Notes under the pieces: generated by a model | Database searches by the model: none | What the model was told of the DNA's origin: nothing | What the model saw: only the letters and a program-made list of their open reading frames with translations | Made by a program: the position numbers and the translations under genes | Source: VGBO01 sp964453335 | GTDB taxonomy: Bacteria; Actinomycetota; Acidimicrobiia; Acidimicrobiales; CAIXPF01 | Assembly: GCA_964453335.1 (NCBI GenBank) | Contig: CAYVOK010000006.1 | Span: forward strand, 62,001 to 126,000 | DNA: 64,000 nucleotides | Reading direction: 5' to 3' | In this document: piece after piece, positions 1 through 7,629 of the stretch | Numbering within the stretch: the first letter of the stretch is position 1 | Layout: every line of letters starts with the position of its first letter

Positions 1-953
1 ACGCCGGGGGACTGCACCTGATCCGCCACGGCGGCATGCGCCAGCAGGTCGTCGGTCACGAGGCGGTGCTCGCGGACGGGTCGGTCGTCCGCCATCTCGG
101 TGGTCTCCTCAAGGACAACACCGGTTACGACCTCGGGAGCCTGCTCTGCGGGAGCGAGGGGACGCTCGCTGTCGTCACGGCCGTGCGGCTGCGGCTCGTG
201 CGCCGCTCGGAACACCGGGTGGCTGCGCTCCTCGCCTTCACGACGGTCGATGCCGCGCTCGAGGGGGCGTGGGCATTGCGGGACACGCTCACGTCGCTCG
301 AGGCGATCGAACTGTTCTTCGGCGAGGGCGTCGAGCTGGTCTGCGGGGTGCTCGGCGCTGCGGCCCCGTTCGGCGTCACGCACCCCGTCTACGTGCTCGT
401 GTCGTGTGCCGACGACCGTGATCCCACCGACGATCTCGCCGGCGCGGTCGACGGGCTCGACGGGGTCGTCGACGTCGCCGTCGCGAGCACCGCCGAGCGC
501 CGGGCGGCGCTCTGGCGTCTCCGCGAGGGGCACACGGAGGCGATCAACAGCCTCGGCCCACCGCACAAGCTCGACATCACGCTGCTTGCGTCGGCCCTGC
601 CCGCCTTCCCCGAACAGGTGCGGGCCAGGGTCGCCGCCGTGGATCCCGCCGCTCGGGTGTGGTTGTTCGGTCACGTCGGTGACGGGAACCTGCACGTGAA
701 CGTGACCGGGCCCGCGCCCGACGACGACCGCACGGACGAGGCCGTACTCGAGCTCGTCGCATCCCTCGGCGGCAGCATCTCCGCCGAGCACGGCATCGGG
801 GTGGCGAAGCGCGCCTACCTGCACCTCAACCGCACACCGGCGGAGATCGCTGCGTTCCGGGCGATCAAGGGGGCGCTCGACCCGGACGGGATCCTCAACC
901 CGCGTGTCCTGCTGCCCCCGGTCGGGGCCCCGACCACGCCCCCCGTTCGATGA
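1..953 (+). CDS. FAD-linked oxidase (GlcD / D-2-hydroxyacid dehydrogenase type), 5'-truncated
   Basis: The gene starts before the window; the frame is open from the first bases (AGGLHLIRHGG precedes the first Met). What remains is the end of the FAD-binding_4 domain (CGSEGTLAVVTAVRLRL) and the whole FAD-oxidase C-terminal domain, with the GHVGDGNLHVN signature and the closing EHGIGVAKR and DPDGILNP blocks. Family members oxidise D-2-hydroxy acids such as D-lactate, glycolate or D-2-hydroxyglutarate through FAD; the substrate cannot be told here. It is a paralogue of the glcD gene about 8 kb downstream but has no glcE/glcF partners in view. Its stop codon lies inside the convergent phosphodiesterase gene, a 59-nt tail-to-tail overlap. 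Confidence 0.9.
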   Translation, partial: AGGLHLIRHGGMRQQVVGHEAVLADGSVVRHLGGLLKDNTGYDLGSLLCGSEGTLAVVTAVRLRLVRRSEHRVAALLAFTTVDAALEGAWALRDTLTSLEAIELFFGEGVELVCGVLGAAAPFGVTHPVYVLVSCADDRDPTDDLAGAVDGLDGVVDVAVASTAERRAALWRLREGHTEAINSLGPPHKLDITLLASALPAFPEQVRARVAAVDPAARVWLFGHVGDGNLHVNVTGPAPDDDRTDEAVLELVASLGGSISAEHGIGVAKRAYLHLNRTPAEIAAFRAIKGALDPDGILNPRVLLPPVGAPTTPPVR

Positions 954-1695
954 GGACGTCGCGCAGCAGCGTGGGGTGATCGGTCATCAGACCCGTCACG
1001 CCGAGGTCGAGCAGGCGGTGCATCGAGGTCGTGTCGTCGACGGTCCACACGTGCACGCCGAGACCCCAGGCCTGCGCCCGGGCGACGAAGCGGCGGTCGA
1101 CGACGGGTACGCCGCGGTGGCGGACGGGTACGAGCGCCGTCTGCGGGCCGGTCGGTCGTCGCAACGGGACGCCGAGGCTCCCGAACCTGATCCGGGCCAC
1201 CTCGGTGGGCCCCGTGGCCGTGCAGACCTGCGGCCCGAGACGTCGACGCACCTCGCGCAGGCGGGCGGGCGAGAACGCACCGATGCAGACCCGGTCGAGC
1301 GCAGCGCAGCGGCGTACGACGTCGCAGAGCAGGTCGACGACGGCGTCCTCCTTGGCGTCGATCGTGACGCGCAACCCAGGCCACGACCCGAGGAGGTCCT
1401 CGAGGAGCAGCGGCCGGTGTGCGTCGCCGGCCCCCGCCGGTGGCCGGAGACCGAACCTCGCGAGGTCGGCCCATGCGACCTCGGCGACCGGACCCCGGTG
1501 GTCGGTGGTCCGGTCGAGCGTGACGTCATGCCAGACCACGAGACGGTCGTCCCGTGTCCGCCGGACGTCGGTCTCGACGTAGCGGTACCCGAGCCGGACC
1601 GCGTGCTCGAATGCCTCGACGGAGTTCTCCGCCCGTTCGGCCGACCCGCCCCGGTGCGCATGGGCAACGGGACCATCGTGGTCGAGCCAACTCAT
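895..1695 (-). CDS. glycerophosphodiester phosphodiesterase family protein
   Basis: 266 residues. GDPD TIM-barrel signatures are present: AHAHRGG (residues 11-17), the E41-x-D43 metal pair in VETDV, the catalytic WHD near residue 57 and the terminal GVTGLMTDHP. The family hydrolyses glycerophosphodiesters to glycerol-3-phosphate and an alcohol; no signal peptide is seen, so a cytoplasmic role is likely. The ATG giving MSWLDHDG is preferred because the open frame upstream has no domain content. A TAGCGT box on this strand (1755-1760) could be the -10, with a leader of about 50 nt. A second, divergent GDPD lies after pafC. Confidence 0.85.
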   Translation of the reverse strand: MSWLDHDGPVAHAHRGGSAERAENSVEAFEHAVRLGYRYVETDVRRTRDDRLVVWHDVTLDRTTDHRGPVAEVAWADLARFGLRPPAGAGDAHRPLLLEDLLGSWPGLRVTIDAKEDAVVDLLCDVVRRCAALDRVCIGAFSPARLREVRRRLGPQVCTATGPTEVARIRFGSLGVPLRRPTGPQTALVPVRHRGVPVVDRRFVARAQAWGLGVHVWTVDDTTSMHRLLDLGVTGLMTDHPTLLRDVLIERGAWSGPRPGAAGHAG

Positions 1696-1773
1696 GACGT
1701 GCACCGACCGCCGTCGGCCTCGGTACCGGGGGTCGGGGGACACCGCACACCGGGACGCTACCGCCCGCCGTCC

Positions 1774-1779
1774 TAGGGT
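1774..1779 (+). promoter_or_regulatory. -10 box TAGGGT, leaderless promoter of SirB1-like gene
   Basis: TAGGGT followed by a 6-nt spacer and the GTG start. No Shine-Dalgarno is visible, so transcription probably starts at the start codon. One of a recurrent set in this window. Confidence 0.6.
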
Positions 1780-1785
1780 CGTCCC

Positions 1786-2607
1786 GTGCCCGCTCACCAT
1801 CCGTCGGGTCCCGCGTCCGATCCTGTCGTCCGGCGGTTCGCCGGGCTCGTCGCCCGTCCGCCGGAAGCGGTGCCCCTCGACGAGGCGGCCGCCCTGCTCG
1901 GTGCGGTGCCACGGCGGGCCTGTGACGTCGAGGGCACCCTCGTGCGCCTCGACGAACTCGGTCGACGGGTACGCGAGGCCGGTGGTGATCTCGCCGCACT
2001 CCGTCTCGTGCTGTTCGAACAGGAGGGTTTCGTCGGTGATCGGCGTGACTACGGAGCGGCGGTGAACAGCTACCTCGACGCCGTGCTCGACCGGCGCCGG
2101 GGCCTGCCCATCACGCTCGCGGTCCTCGCGCTCGAGGTCGGCCGGCGCAGTGGTGTGGACCTCGTCGGCATCGGGATGCCCGGGCACTTCCTCGTTCGGG
2201 AGTCTGCGCCGGAGGGCTGGTACGTCGACGTGTTCGACGGGGGACGGCTCCTCGACCGAGTGGGGTGTCAGGACCTCCACGGGCGTGTGCGCGGCGGGGC
2301 GCCCCTCCCGCCCGGGGGCCTCGACCCGGTCGACACCCATGCGATCCTCGCCCGCATGCTGAACAACCTCACTGCGGCGGCAGCCCGGACCGCCGACTCG
2401 GCTCTCGCGCTGCGGGTCGCACTGCTCCGGGTAGAGCTCCCCGACGCAGGTCCGGCCGAACGTGTCGCCCTCGCCCGTGCACTCGGGGCGGCGGGGCGGT
2501 TCCTCGAGGCGGCGGAACTCCTCGAGGATGTCGCGGTCGGCCTCGACGGTTCGACCGCAGCCGACCTCCGGACCCGGGCGACGGCGCTGCGGGCCCGCCT
2601 CAACTGA
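1786..2607 (+). CDS. SirB1-like transglutaminase-fold protein
   Basis: 273 residues, GTG start placed by the leaderless -10 box. The central part (about 90-170) matches the SirB1_N transglutaminase-like domain: YLDAVLDRRRGLPITLAVL, the GIGMPGHFLVR segment and the YVDVFDGG block. The C-terminal third is helical and TPR-like (LARALGAAGRFLEAAELLEDV). Function of the family is not established; in Proteobacteria it is often beside prmC, which is not the case here. It ends about 90 nt before an acyl-CoA dehydrogenase that has its own promoter. Confidence 0.8.
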   Translation: MPAHHPSGPASDPVVRRFAGLVARPPEAVPLDEAAALLGAVPRRACDVEGTLVRLDELGRRVREAGGDLAALRLVLFEQEGFVGDRRDYGAAVNSYLDAVLDRRRGLPITLAVLALEVGRRSGVDLVGIGMPGHFLVRESAPEGWYVDVFDGGRLLDRVGCQDLHGRVRGGAPLPPGGLDPVDTHAILARMLNNLTAAAARTADSALALRVALLRVELPDAGPAERVALARALGAAGRFLEAAELLEDVAVGLDGSTAADLRTRATALRARLN

Positions 2608-2644
2608 GGTCCGGACCGGTTCGGCGAAAGCTCGTGGGCGCCGG

Positions 2645-2650
2645 TAGCGT
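2645..2650 (+). promoter_or_regulatory. -10 box TAGCGT upstream of acyl-CoA dehydrogenase
   Basis: TAGCGT lies 46 nt before the ATG, which predicts a leader of about 40 nt containing a small hairpin and a strong Shine-Dalgarno. Confidence 0.45.
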
Positions 2651-2660
2651 GCGCGGCGTC

Positions 2661-2689
2661 CGCAGGCGGGTGCCTGCGTCGGAGGAGGG
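2661..2689 (+). promoter_or_regulatory. 5'-leader hairpin and strong RBS of acyl-CoA dehydrogenase
   Basis: Arms CGCAGGC (2661-2667) and GCCTGCG (2672-2678) form a 7-bp stem with loop GGGT. It is followed at once by the purine run GGAGGAGGG (2681-2689), 7 nt from the ATG. The stem abuts the ribosome site and could tune translation or stabilise the message; no known riboswitch is recognised. Confidence 0.4.
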
Positions 2690-2696
2690 AGTTCCC

Positions 2697-3893
2697 ATGA
2701 GCGCCACCGAGATCCTCACGTCCGAGGAGCAGCTCGCCGCCGAACTGTGCGACCGCCTGCTCGCCGAGTGCGACCCGCGGAAGGTGCCGAGCACGGAGTT
2801 CCTCGGTCGGCAGTTCGACCTCGGCCTCGCCTGGGTGCACTTCCCCGAGGGTCACGGTGGTCTCGGCATGTCGCCGAAGGTGCAGAAGCTCATCAACGAG
2901 CGTCTCTTCGCCGCAGGCGCCCCGAACCCGGTGATGCGGAACCCGATCGGTCACGGCATGGGCGCACCCACTGTCGTCACGCACGGTTCGGACGACCAGA
3001 AGCGTCGCTATCTGCGCCCGCTGTTCACGGGTGAGGAGGTCTGGTGCCAGCTCTTCTCCGAGCCCGGCGCCGGGTCCGACGTGGCCGGTCTCGGGACGCG
3101 TGCGGTCCGTGACGGCGACGAGTGGATCGTCAACGGGCAGAAGGTGTGGACGACCCTCGCCCACCTCGCCCGCTGGGGGATGCTGCTGGCCCGGACCGAT
3201 CCGGAGCAGCCGAAGCACACCGGCATGAGCTACTTCGTGATCGACATGCACGCGCCGGGCGTCGAGGTGCGGCCGCTGCGCCAGATCACCGGTGAGGCCG
3301 AGTTCAACGAGGTGTACTTCACCGACGCCCGCGTCCCCGACGTCGAGCGGATGGGCAACGTCGGCGACGGCTGGCGTGTCGCCATCACCACCCTCATGAA
3401 CGAGCGGGTCTCCATCGGCGGTGCGATCGCACCGCGTGGGTCGGGGCTCATCAAGCAGGCCGTCGACGCGTACACCCGGGGCGACCACGACGACGCGACC
3501 CGCGACCGGCTGATGCAGTTCTGGATCCGTGCCGAAGTGCTGCGCCTCACGAACATCCGGGCGTCCGCCGCCCGCAAGGCCGGCAACCCCGGTCCCGAGG
3601 GTTCGATCGCGAAGCTCTGCATGGCGGAGCTCAACAAGGAGCTGACGAGCTTCATCGTCGACCTGCTCGGCCCCGAGGGCATGCTGCTCGGCGACACCTA
3701 CGAGTTCATCCGCCCCGAGGTGGCCATGGGCCACGCCAGCTTCCAGAAGCAGTTCCTCCGGGCCCGTGCGAACTCCATCGAGGGCGGCACGTCCGAGGTC
3801 ATGCGCAACATCCTCGGCGAGCGCACGCTCGGCCTCCCCGGTGACGTCCGGGTGGACAAGGACGTCGCCTGGAGCGTGATCCCGAAGAACTGA
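2697..3893 (+). CDS. acyl-CoA dehydrogenase family protein
   Basis: 398 residues, a usual ACAD length; start fixed by the GGAGGAGGG ribosome site. N-, middle and C-terminal ACAD domains are in order: WVHFPEGHGGLGMS near 50, FSEPGAGSDVAGLGTRA (substrate/FAD loop), NGQKVWTTLAH, and the C-terminal SIEGGTSEVMRNILGERTLGLP. It uses FAD to introduce a 2,3-double bond in an acyl-CoA. The Glu that precedes GT(S/N)E in short/medium-chain enzymes is Gly here, as in many actinobacterial FadE paralogues whose base sits elsewhere or in a partner subunit. Substrate unknown. Confidence 0.9.
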   Translation: MSATEILTSEEQLAAELCDRLLAECDPRKVPSTEFLGRQFDLGLAWVHFPEGHGGLGMSPKVQKLINERLFAAGAPNPVMRNPIGHGMGAPTVVTHGSDDQKRRYLRPLFTGEEVWCQLFSEPGAGSDVAGLGTRAVRDGDEWIVNGQKVWTTLAHLARWGMLLARTDPEQPKHTGMSYFVIDMHAPGVEVRPLRQITGEAEFNEVYFTDARVPDVERMGNVGDGWRVAITTLMNERVSIGGAIAPRGSGLIKQAVDAYTRGDHDDATRDRLMQFWIRAEVLRLTNIRASAARKAGNPGPEGSIAKLCMAELNKELTSFIVDLLGPEGMLLGDTYEFIRPEVAMGHASFQKQFLRARANSIEGGTSEVMRNILGERTLGLPGDVRVDKDVAWSVIPKN

Positions 3894-3906
3894 CGTCGCT
3901 TCGACC

Positions 3907-4515
3907 TCAGCGGGTCGTCGTCGCCGGAGCGGCGACCCCCGCGGTGGTCGGCGTCGGGGTGAACACCCCGCACGTGGCACGCAACGTGTCGGACAGCCGC
4001 TGGGCGGCGTCGAGCGACTTGGCGTACTCCTTCTGGGCGATCTCGATCACGACGATCACCTCGTCGATCGAGCGGGACTTCGCAACCTCCTCGTAGATGA
4101 GCCGGGTCAGACCACCGATCGCGGTGGCGTCCGCGTCGAGCGGGGCGGGGAGGATGCGGGCCAGTTCGTCGTACGCGTCGGCAGCGCGGTCGGCGACCTG
4201 CTCCGTCTTGGGGAGCTGGCGGAGGAGCAGCGCGTCCGCGTCGGGGCTGTCCTCGGCGTCGAGTGCCGGTCCGAGCAGCGCACTGATCTCGATGTCGGCC
4301 TCGAGGATCCGCCGGTCGGCGTCACACACCGCAGCACGATCACCGGACGGGATCGACGGCGGGACGAACGTCGTCGACGTCGTCGAACCGGGGCCGGCCG
4401 AGGTGGCGGAGGGGGAGGCGACGCCACCGTCGTCCCCGCCGCACGCGAGGAGACCGAGTGCGACGAGCGGCACGGCGAGGCGGCGGGCGAAGTGGTTCGG
4501 GCGGGGGGTACGCAC
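3907..4515 (-). CDS. putative secreted lipoprotein, unknown function
   Basis: 202 residues. The GTG start is fixed by a leaderless -10 box on the same strand. A short basic N-terminus is followed by a hydrophobic stretch (about 12-25) and the lipobox LLAC, so it is probably a lipid-anchored exported protein. A Ser/Thr/Pro-rich linker (ATSAGPGSTTSTTFVPPS) leads to a helical domain containing Cys at CDADRR and ATCGVF that could form one disulfide. A Thr/Pro-rich tail closes the protein. It is divergent from pyruvate kinase and convergent with the acyl-CoA dehydrogenase. No family is recognised. Confidence 0.75.
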   Translation of the reverse strand: MRTPRPNHFARRLAVPLVALGLLACGGDDGGVASPSATSAGPGSTTSTTFVPPSIPSGDRAAVCDADRRILEADIEISALLGPALDAEDSPDADALLLRQLPKTEQVADRAADAYDELARILPAPLDADATAIGGLTRLIYEEVAKSRSIDEVIVVIEIAQKEYAKSLDAAQRLSDTLRATCGVFTPTPTTAGVAAPATTTR

Positions 4516-4522
4516 GACCGGG

Positions 4523-4528
4523 AGGCTA
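4523..4528 (-). promoter_or_regulatory. -10 box TAGCCT, leaderless promoter of lipoprotein gene
   Basis: On the minus strand TAGCCT precedes the GTG start by a 7-nt spacer. It lies back to back with the pyruvate kinase promoter, so the two genes share a compact divergent control region. Confidence 0.55.
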
Positions 4529-4559
4529 CGTGCCCGGTGGGAACCAACGGCGGAGTGGG

Positions 4560-4565
4560 TACCCT
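4560..4565 (+). promoter_or_regulatory. -10 box TACCCT, leaderless promoter of pyruvate kinase
   Basis: TACCCT, 8-nt spacer, GTG start; no ribosome site between them. Confidence 0.5.
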
Positions 4566-4573
4566 TTTCCGTC

Positions 4574-6022
4574 GTGGACCAGTCGAACCCGCTCCAGCGA
4601 CGCACGAAGATCATCGCCACCATCGGCCCGGCGTCGGAGCGTGAGGAAACGCTCCGACGGATGATGTTGGCCGGCATGGACTGTGCGCGGATCAACATGT
4701 CGCACGGGACGATCGAGGACGCGCTCGCCCTCTACCACCGCATCCGCAAGCTCTCCGCCGAGGTCGGCCGCCCGATCGGCACGCTCGTCGACCTCCCTGG
4801 TCCGAAGGTGCGGGCGGGCAGTTTCGGCACGACCGCGGTCCACCTCGAGGAGGGCCGGCAGATCCGCCTCGTCCCCGGTGAGGGCTCCTCCGACGACAAG
4901 GTCATCCACGTCAACTACGACGACCTGCTGCGCGACGTGCAGGCGGGCGATCGGCTGAGCTTCGGTGACGGGGCGATCGACTGCACCATCGAGGGCGTGG
5001 ACGGGAACGGGCTCCGGGCGACGATCACCCACGGTGGACGTCTCTCGGGCAAGCCCGGCGTGCACATACCCTCCGACCGGCTCCGGATCAGCACGCCGAC
5101 CCGCGAGGACCTGCGGATCCTCGACGCCTTCGTCGAGGTCGGCGTCGACATGGTCGCCGTGTCCTTCGTGCGCTCGGCGCACGACGTGCGCCGGGTCGGG
5201 ACCGAGCCGCACCCCCGTGGCCCGCTCGTGATCGCGAAGATCGAGACGCGGGCGGCGGTGGAGAACCTCGACGGCATCATCGAGGCCGCCGGGGCGGTCA
5301 TGATCGCCCGCGGCGACCTCGGCAACGAGTGCTCCATCGAGGAGCTCCCGCACCTCCAGAAGCACATCATCCGCCAGTGCATCGCCCACGGCCGTCCGGC
5401 GATCACGGCGACGCAGATGCTCGAGTCGATGGTCTACGCCGCGACGCCGACGCGCGCCGAGGCGTCCGACGTCGCGAACGCCGTTTTCGACGGCTCGTCG
5501 GCCGTGATGCTGTCCGGCGAGACCGCAATCGGCGACGACCCGGTGAACGTGGTCGACGCGATGTCCCGCATCGCCACGCGCGCCGACCACAACTTCGACT
5601 ACGCCGGGTGGAGCGAGAACCTCCTCGCGTTGCGGATGGACGAACCGAGCGCGCTCGACCGTCGCCTCACCGACGCCCTCACGATGGCGGCAGGTCGCGT
5701 CTCCAACGATCTCGGCTGCGCAGCGATCATGTGCATCACCCGTTCGGGCTTCACCGCTCGCGCGATGGCGCGGTTCCGCCCCGAGGCGAAGATCCTCGCC
5801 TTCAGTCCGGACGAGCGGACGATCAACCAGCTCACGCTCTCCTGGGGTGCGATCCCGCTGCCGTTGAGCGAGTTCGCGCCCAACGAGATCATGGTGAACG
5901 AGGCGATCGGCGTGGCGAAGGCGCGGGGCCATTTGCACGCCGGTGACGTCGTCACCGTGATCGCCGGCACCGACGCCAGATCGAGCGCTACCGACGTCCT
6001 GCGCGTGGTCCACGTCTCCTGA
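4574..6022 (+). CDS. pyk: pyruvate kinase
   Basis: 482 residues. Converts phosphoenolpyruvate and ADP to pyruvate and ATP, the last step of glycolysis. Diagnostic blocks in order: RRTKIIATIGPAS at the N-terminus, MDCARINMSHG, DLPGPKVRAG, SFVRSAHDV, the active-site lysine region PLVIAKIETRAAVENLD, the metal-binding VMIARGDLGNE, ITATQMLESM, and TRAEASDVANAVFDGSSAVMLSGETA. A C-terminal allosteric domain follows (residues about 350-480). The start is the GTG behind the leaderless -10 box; the frame is open further upstream but without homologous sequence. Confidence 0.96.
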   Translation: MDQSNPLQRRTKIIATIGPASEREETLRRMMLAGMDCARINMSHGTIEDALALYHRIRKLSAEVGRPIGTLVDLPGPKVRAGSFGTTAVHLEEGRQIRLVPGEGSSDDKVIHVNYDDLLRDVQAGDRLSFGDGAIDCTIEGVDGNGLRATITHGGRLSGKPGVHIPSDRLRISTPTREDLRILDAFVEVGVDMVAVSFVRSAHDVRRVGTEPHPRGPLVIAKIETRAAVENLDGIIEAAGAVMIARGDLGNECSIEELPHLQKHIIRQCIAHGRPAITATQMLESMVYAATPTRAEASDVANAVFDGSSAVMLSGETAIGDDPVNVVDAMSRIATRADHNFDYAGWSENLLALRMDEPSALDRRLTDALTMAAGRVSNDLGCAAIMCITRSGFTARAMARFRPEAKILAFSPDERTINQLTLSWGAIPLPLSEFAPNEIMVNEAIGVAKARGHLHAGDVVTVIAGTDARSSATDVLRVVHVS

Positions 6023-6038
6023 GCGCGGCCGGCCGTCC

Positions 6039-6044
6039 TAGCCT
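6039..6044 (+). promoter_or_regulatory. -10 box TAGCCT, leaderless promoter of DUF3151 gene
   Basis: TAGCCT, spacer CGCCGCC (7 nt), ATG. No ribosome site. Confidence 0.6.
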
Positions 6045-6051
6045 CGCCGCC

Positions 6052-6504
6052 ATGGTGGACGATCACGGGACTCCGATGCGGCTCACGACCGGTCTCCCCG
6101 AGACCGTGCTCCCGCCGTTCGATGCCGAGGCCGATGCTGCCCTCGTCGCAGCCCTCGCAGGTACCGACACCGCCGCGGTGCGGGCAGCCGTGTCCGACGT
6201 GGTCGCCCGGTGGCCGCGGTTCCTCGACGCATGGGCGCGACTCGCCGAGCTCGGACGGGACCCAGTCGAGCGCTACGCCGCGGCGCGGGTCGGCTACCAC
6301 CGGGGGCTCGACACGCTGCGGCAGAGCGGTTGGCGGGGGAGCGGTTACGTCCGCTGGGATGCACCGACGAACCGGGGGTTCCTGCGGGCGCTGCACCGGC
6401 TCGCGGTCGAGGCCCGCGCGATCGGCGAGCTCGACGAGGCGGAGCGTTGCGAGCTGTTCCTGCGGCAGTGCGACCCGAACTGGCCACCTTCCGACCTCGG
6501 CTGA
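6052..6504 (+). CDS. DUF3151 family protein
   Basis: 150 residues. It matches the actinobacterial DUF3151 family in the run RVGYHRGLDTLRQ, in NRGFLRALHRLAVEA and in GELDEAERCELFLRQCDP. These proteins are small, helical and soluble; their function is not known. The ATG is fixed by a leaderless promoter. It is convergent with the NTF2-like gene, only 3 nt apart. Confidence 0.85.
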   Translation: MVDDHGTPMRLTTGLPETVLPPFDAEADAALVAALAGTDTAAVRAAVSDVVARWPRFLDAWARLAELGRDPVERYAAARVGYHRGLDTLRQSGWRGSGYVRWDAPTNRGFLRALHRLAVEARAIGELDEAERCELFLRQCDPNWPPSDLG

Positions 6505-6507
6505 CGC

Positions 6508-6897
6508 TCAGTCCGGATAGGGGAAGTCCACGAGCGCCGTGTCGAGGCGCGTCCGGTCGAAGGTCCAGTACTGGCGGATCTCGGCGATGCGCCCGTCGGC
6601 GTCGAAGCGGTACCACTCGCTGCCCCGCATGGTGAACGGACGGGGGAGCGGGGCGCGCATGGTCCACTCGATGGCCGCCTCGTCGCCCGCACCGATGCAG
6701 CGGTCCACGACCCAGGTGGCGCCGCCCCAGCGGGCCTGCACACCGCTCCAGAACGTGCCGATCGCTGCGGCACTGCGCACCGGTGGATGGTTCGTGTCGT
6801 AGATGACGGCGTCCTCGGTGAAGTGCTCGGCGACCCGGTCGGCGTCACCGGTGCCGCACGCCGTGAAGTACGCCTCGATCCGTTCCTGTCCCCGCAT
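6508..6897 (-). CDS. nuclear transport factor 2 / SnoaL-like family protein
   Basis: 129 residues with the cone-shaped NTF2-like fold signature: N-terminal helix RIEAYFTACGTGDADRVAEHFTEDAVIYD, then strands ending GSEWYRFDADGRIAEIRQYW. Family members include ketosteroid isomerases, polyketide cyclases and simple ligand-binding proteins, so no reaction can be named. The ATG has a purine-rich ribosome site (GGAGG) 5 nt upstream on the minus strand. Confidence 0.8.
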   Translation of the reverse strand: MRGQERIEAYFTACGTGDADRVAEHFTEDAVIYDTNHPPVRSAAAIGTFWSGVQARWGGATWVVDRCIGAGDEAAIEWTMRAPLPRPFTMRGSEWYRFDADGRIAEIRQYWTFDRTRLDTALVDFPYPD

Positions 6898-6931
6898 CCC
6901 CGCCTCCGTCCCCCGAGCTCGTCGAGGTCGG

Positions 6932-6941
6932 ACTCTACGAT
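6932..6941. promoter_or_regulatory. overlapping divergent -10 boxes (NTF2-like and mobA)
   Basis: TACGAT (6936-6941, plus strand) sits 6 nt before the mobA GTG and looks leaderless. On the minus strand TAGAGT (6932-6937) shares two bases with it and would give the NTF2-like gene a leader of roughly 28 nt. The two polymerase sites exclude each other. Confidence 0.45.
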
Positions 6942-6947
6942 GCCGGG

Positions 6948-7580
6948 GTGGCACCCGTACCCGACGCCAGCCGGCACGACCTGCCGCGGTTCGAGGGTGT
7001 GGTGCTCTGCGGTGGCGAGAGTCGCCGGATGGGCCGGGACAAGGCGACGTTGCTGCTCGACGGGGTGCCGCTCGCCCGACGCGTCGCGGACGCGCTGGTC
7101 GAGGCGGGGGCCACGTCGATCCGGGCGATCGGGGGCGACGCCACCGGGCTCGCCGCCTGTGGTCTGTCCGTCGAGCCGGATCGTCGACCTGGTGAGGGTC
7201 CTCTCGGCGCCGTCGTCGCGGCTCTGCGCGACGGCGACCCGTCGATCGACGTCGTCGTGGTCCTCGCGTGCGACCTGTGGAACATCGGACCCGGCGAGGT
7301 GCAGGCGCTGGTCCGTGCACTGGCGGGCCGGGACGACGCAGCAGCGGCGGCACCACCCTCCGACGACGGGCGTCCGCAACTGCTCACCGCCGCCTACCGG
7401 CGCGGGGTCGCCGACCGGCTGGAGGCGGCCTTCGACCGGGGCGAACGCGCTGTCCGGCGGGCGTTCGACGGGGCGATCTGGGTCCCGGTCGGCGGCCTCG
7501 ACCCGGGGCGCATCGTCGACGCGGACGAACCGTGGCAGCTCCCCGGAGGGGATCCCACCGTTGCGGGACCGCCTCGGTAG
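6948..7580 (+). CDS. mobA: molybdenum cofactor guanylyltransferase
   Basis: 210 residues. N-terminal nucleotidyltransferase signature GVVLCGGESRRMGRDKATLLLDG (GTP-binding glycine-rich loop plus the lysine), then GEGPLGAVVAAL and the metal-binding VVLACDLWN. MobA attaches GMP to molybdopterin to make the bis-MGD/MGD cofactor in the cytoplasm. The third motif usually ends in D-M/L-P; here D-L-W is slightly unusual. The GTG start follows a leaderless -10 box. Confidence 0.88.
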   Translation: MAPVPDASRHDLPRFEGVVLCGGESRRMGRDKATLLLDGVPLARRVADALVEAGATSIRAIGGDATGLAACGLSVEPDRRPGEGPLGAVVAALRDGDPSIDVVVVLACDLWNIGPGEVQALVRALAGRDDAAAAAPPSDDGRPQLLTAAYRRGVADRLEAAFDRGERAVRRAFDGAIWVPVGGLDPGRIVDADEPWQLPGGDPTVAGPPR

Positions 7581-7583
7581 GCT
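7578..7583 (+). promoter_or_regulatory. -10 box TAGGCT upstream of rhodanese gene
   Basis: TAGGCT overlaps the mobA stop (TAG). Its predicted start point is 7590-7591, exactly where a 20-bp palindrome begins. A leaderless GTG at 7591 is also possible in frame. Confidence 0.5.
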
Positions 7584-7591
7584 CGCCGCCG

Positions 7592-7611
7592 TGCCACCGG
7601 GCCCGGTGGCA
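7592..7611 (+). repeat. perfect 20-bp palindrome in rhodanese leader
   Basis: Half-site TGCCACCGGG followed by its exact reverse complement, no spacer. It begins at the predicted transcription start and ends 18 nt before the preferred GTG start. It could be an operator for a dimeric regulator or an RNA hairpin; chance is not excluded in such GC-rich DNA. Confidence 0.6.
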
Positions 7612-7629
7612 AGAGGTGGAGGTCGAGAC

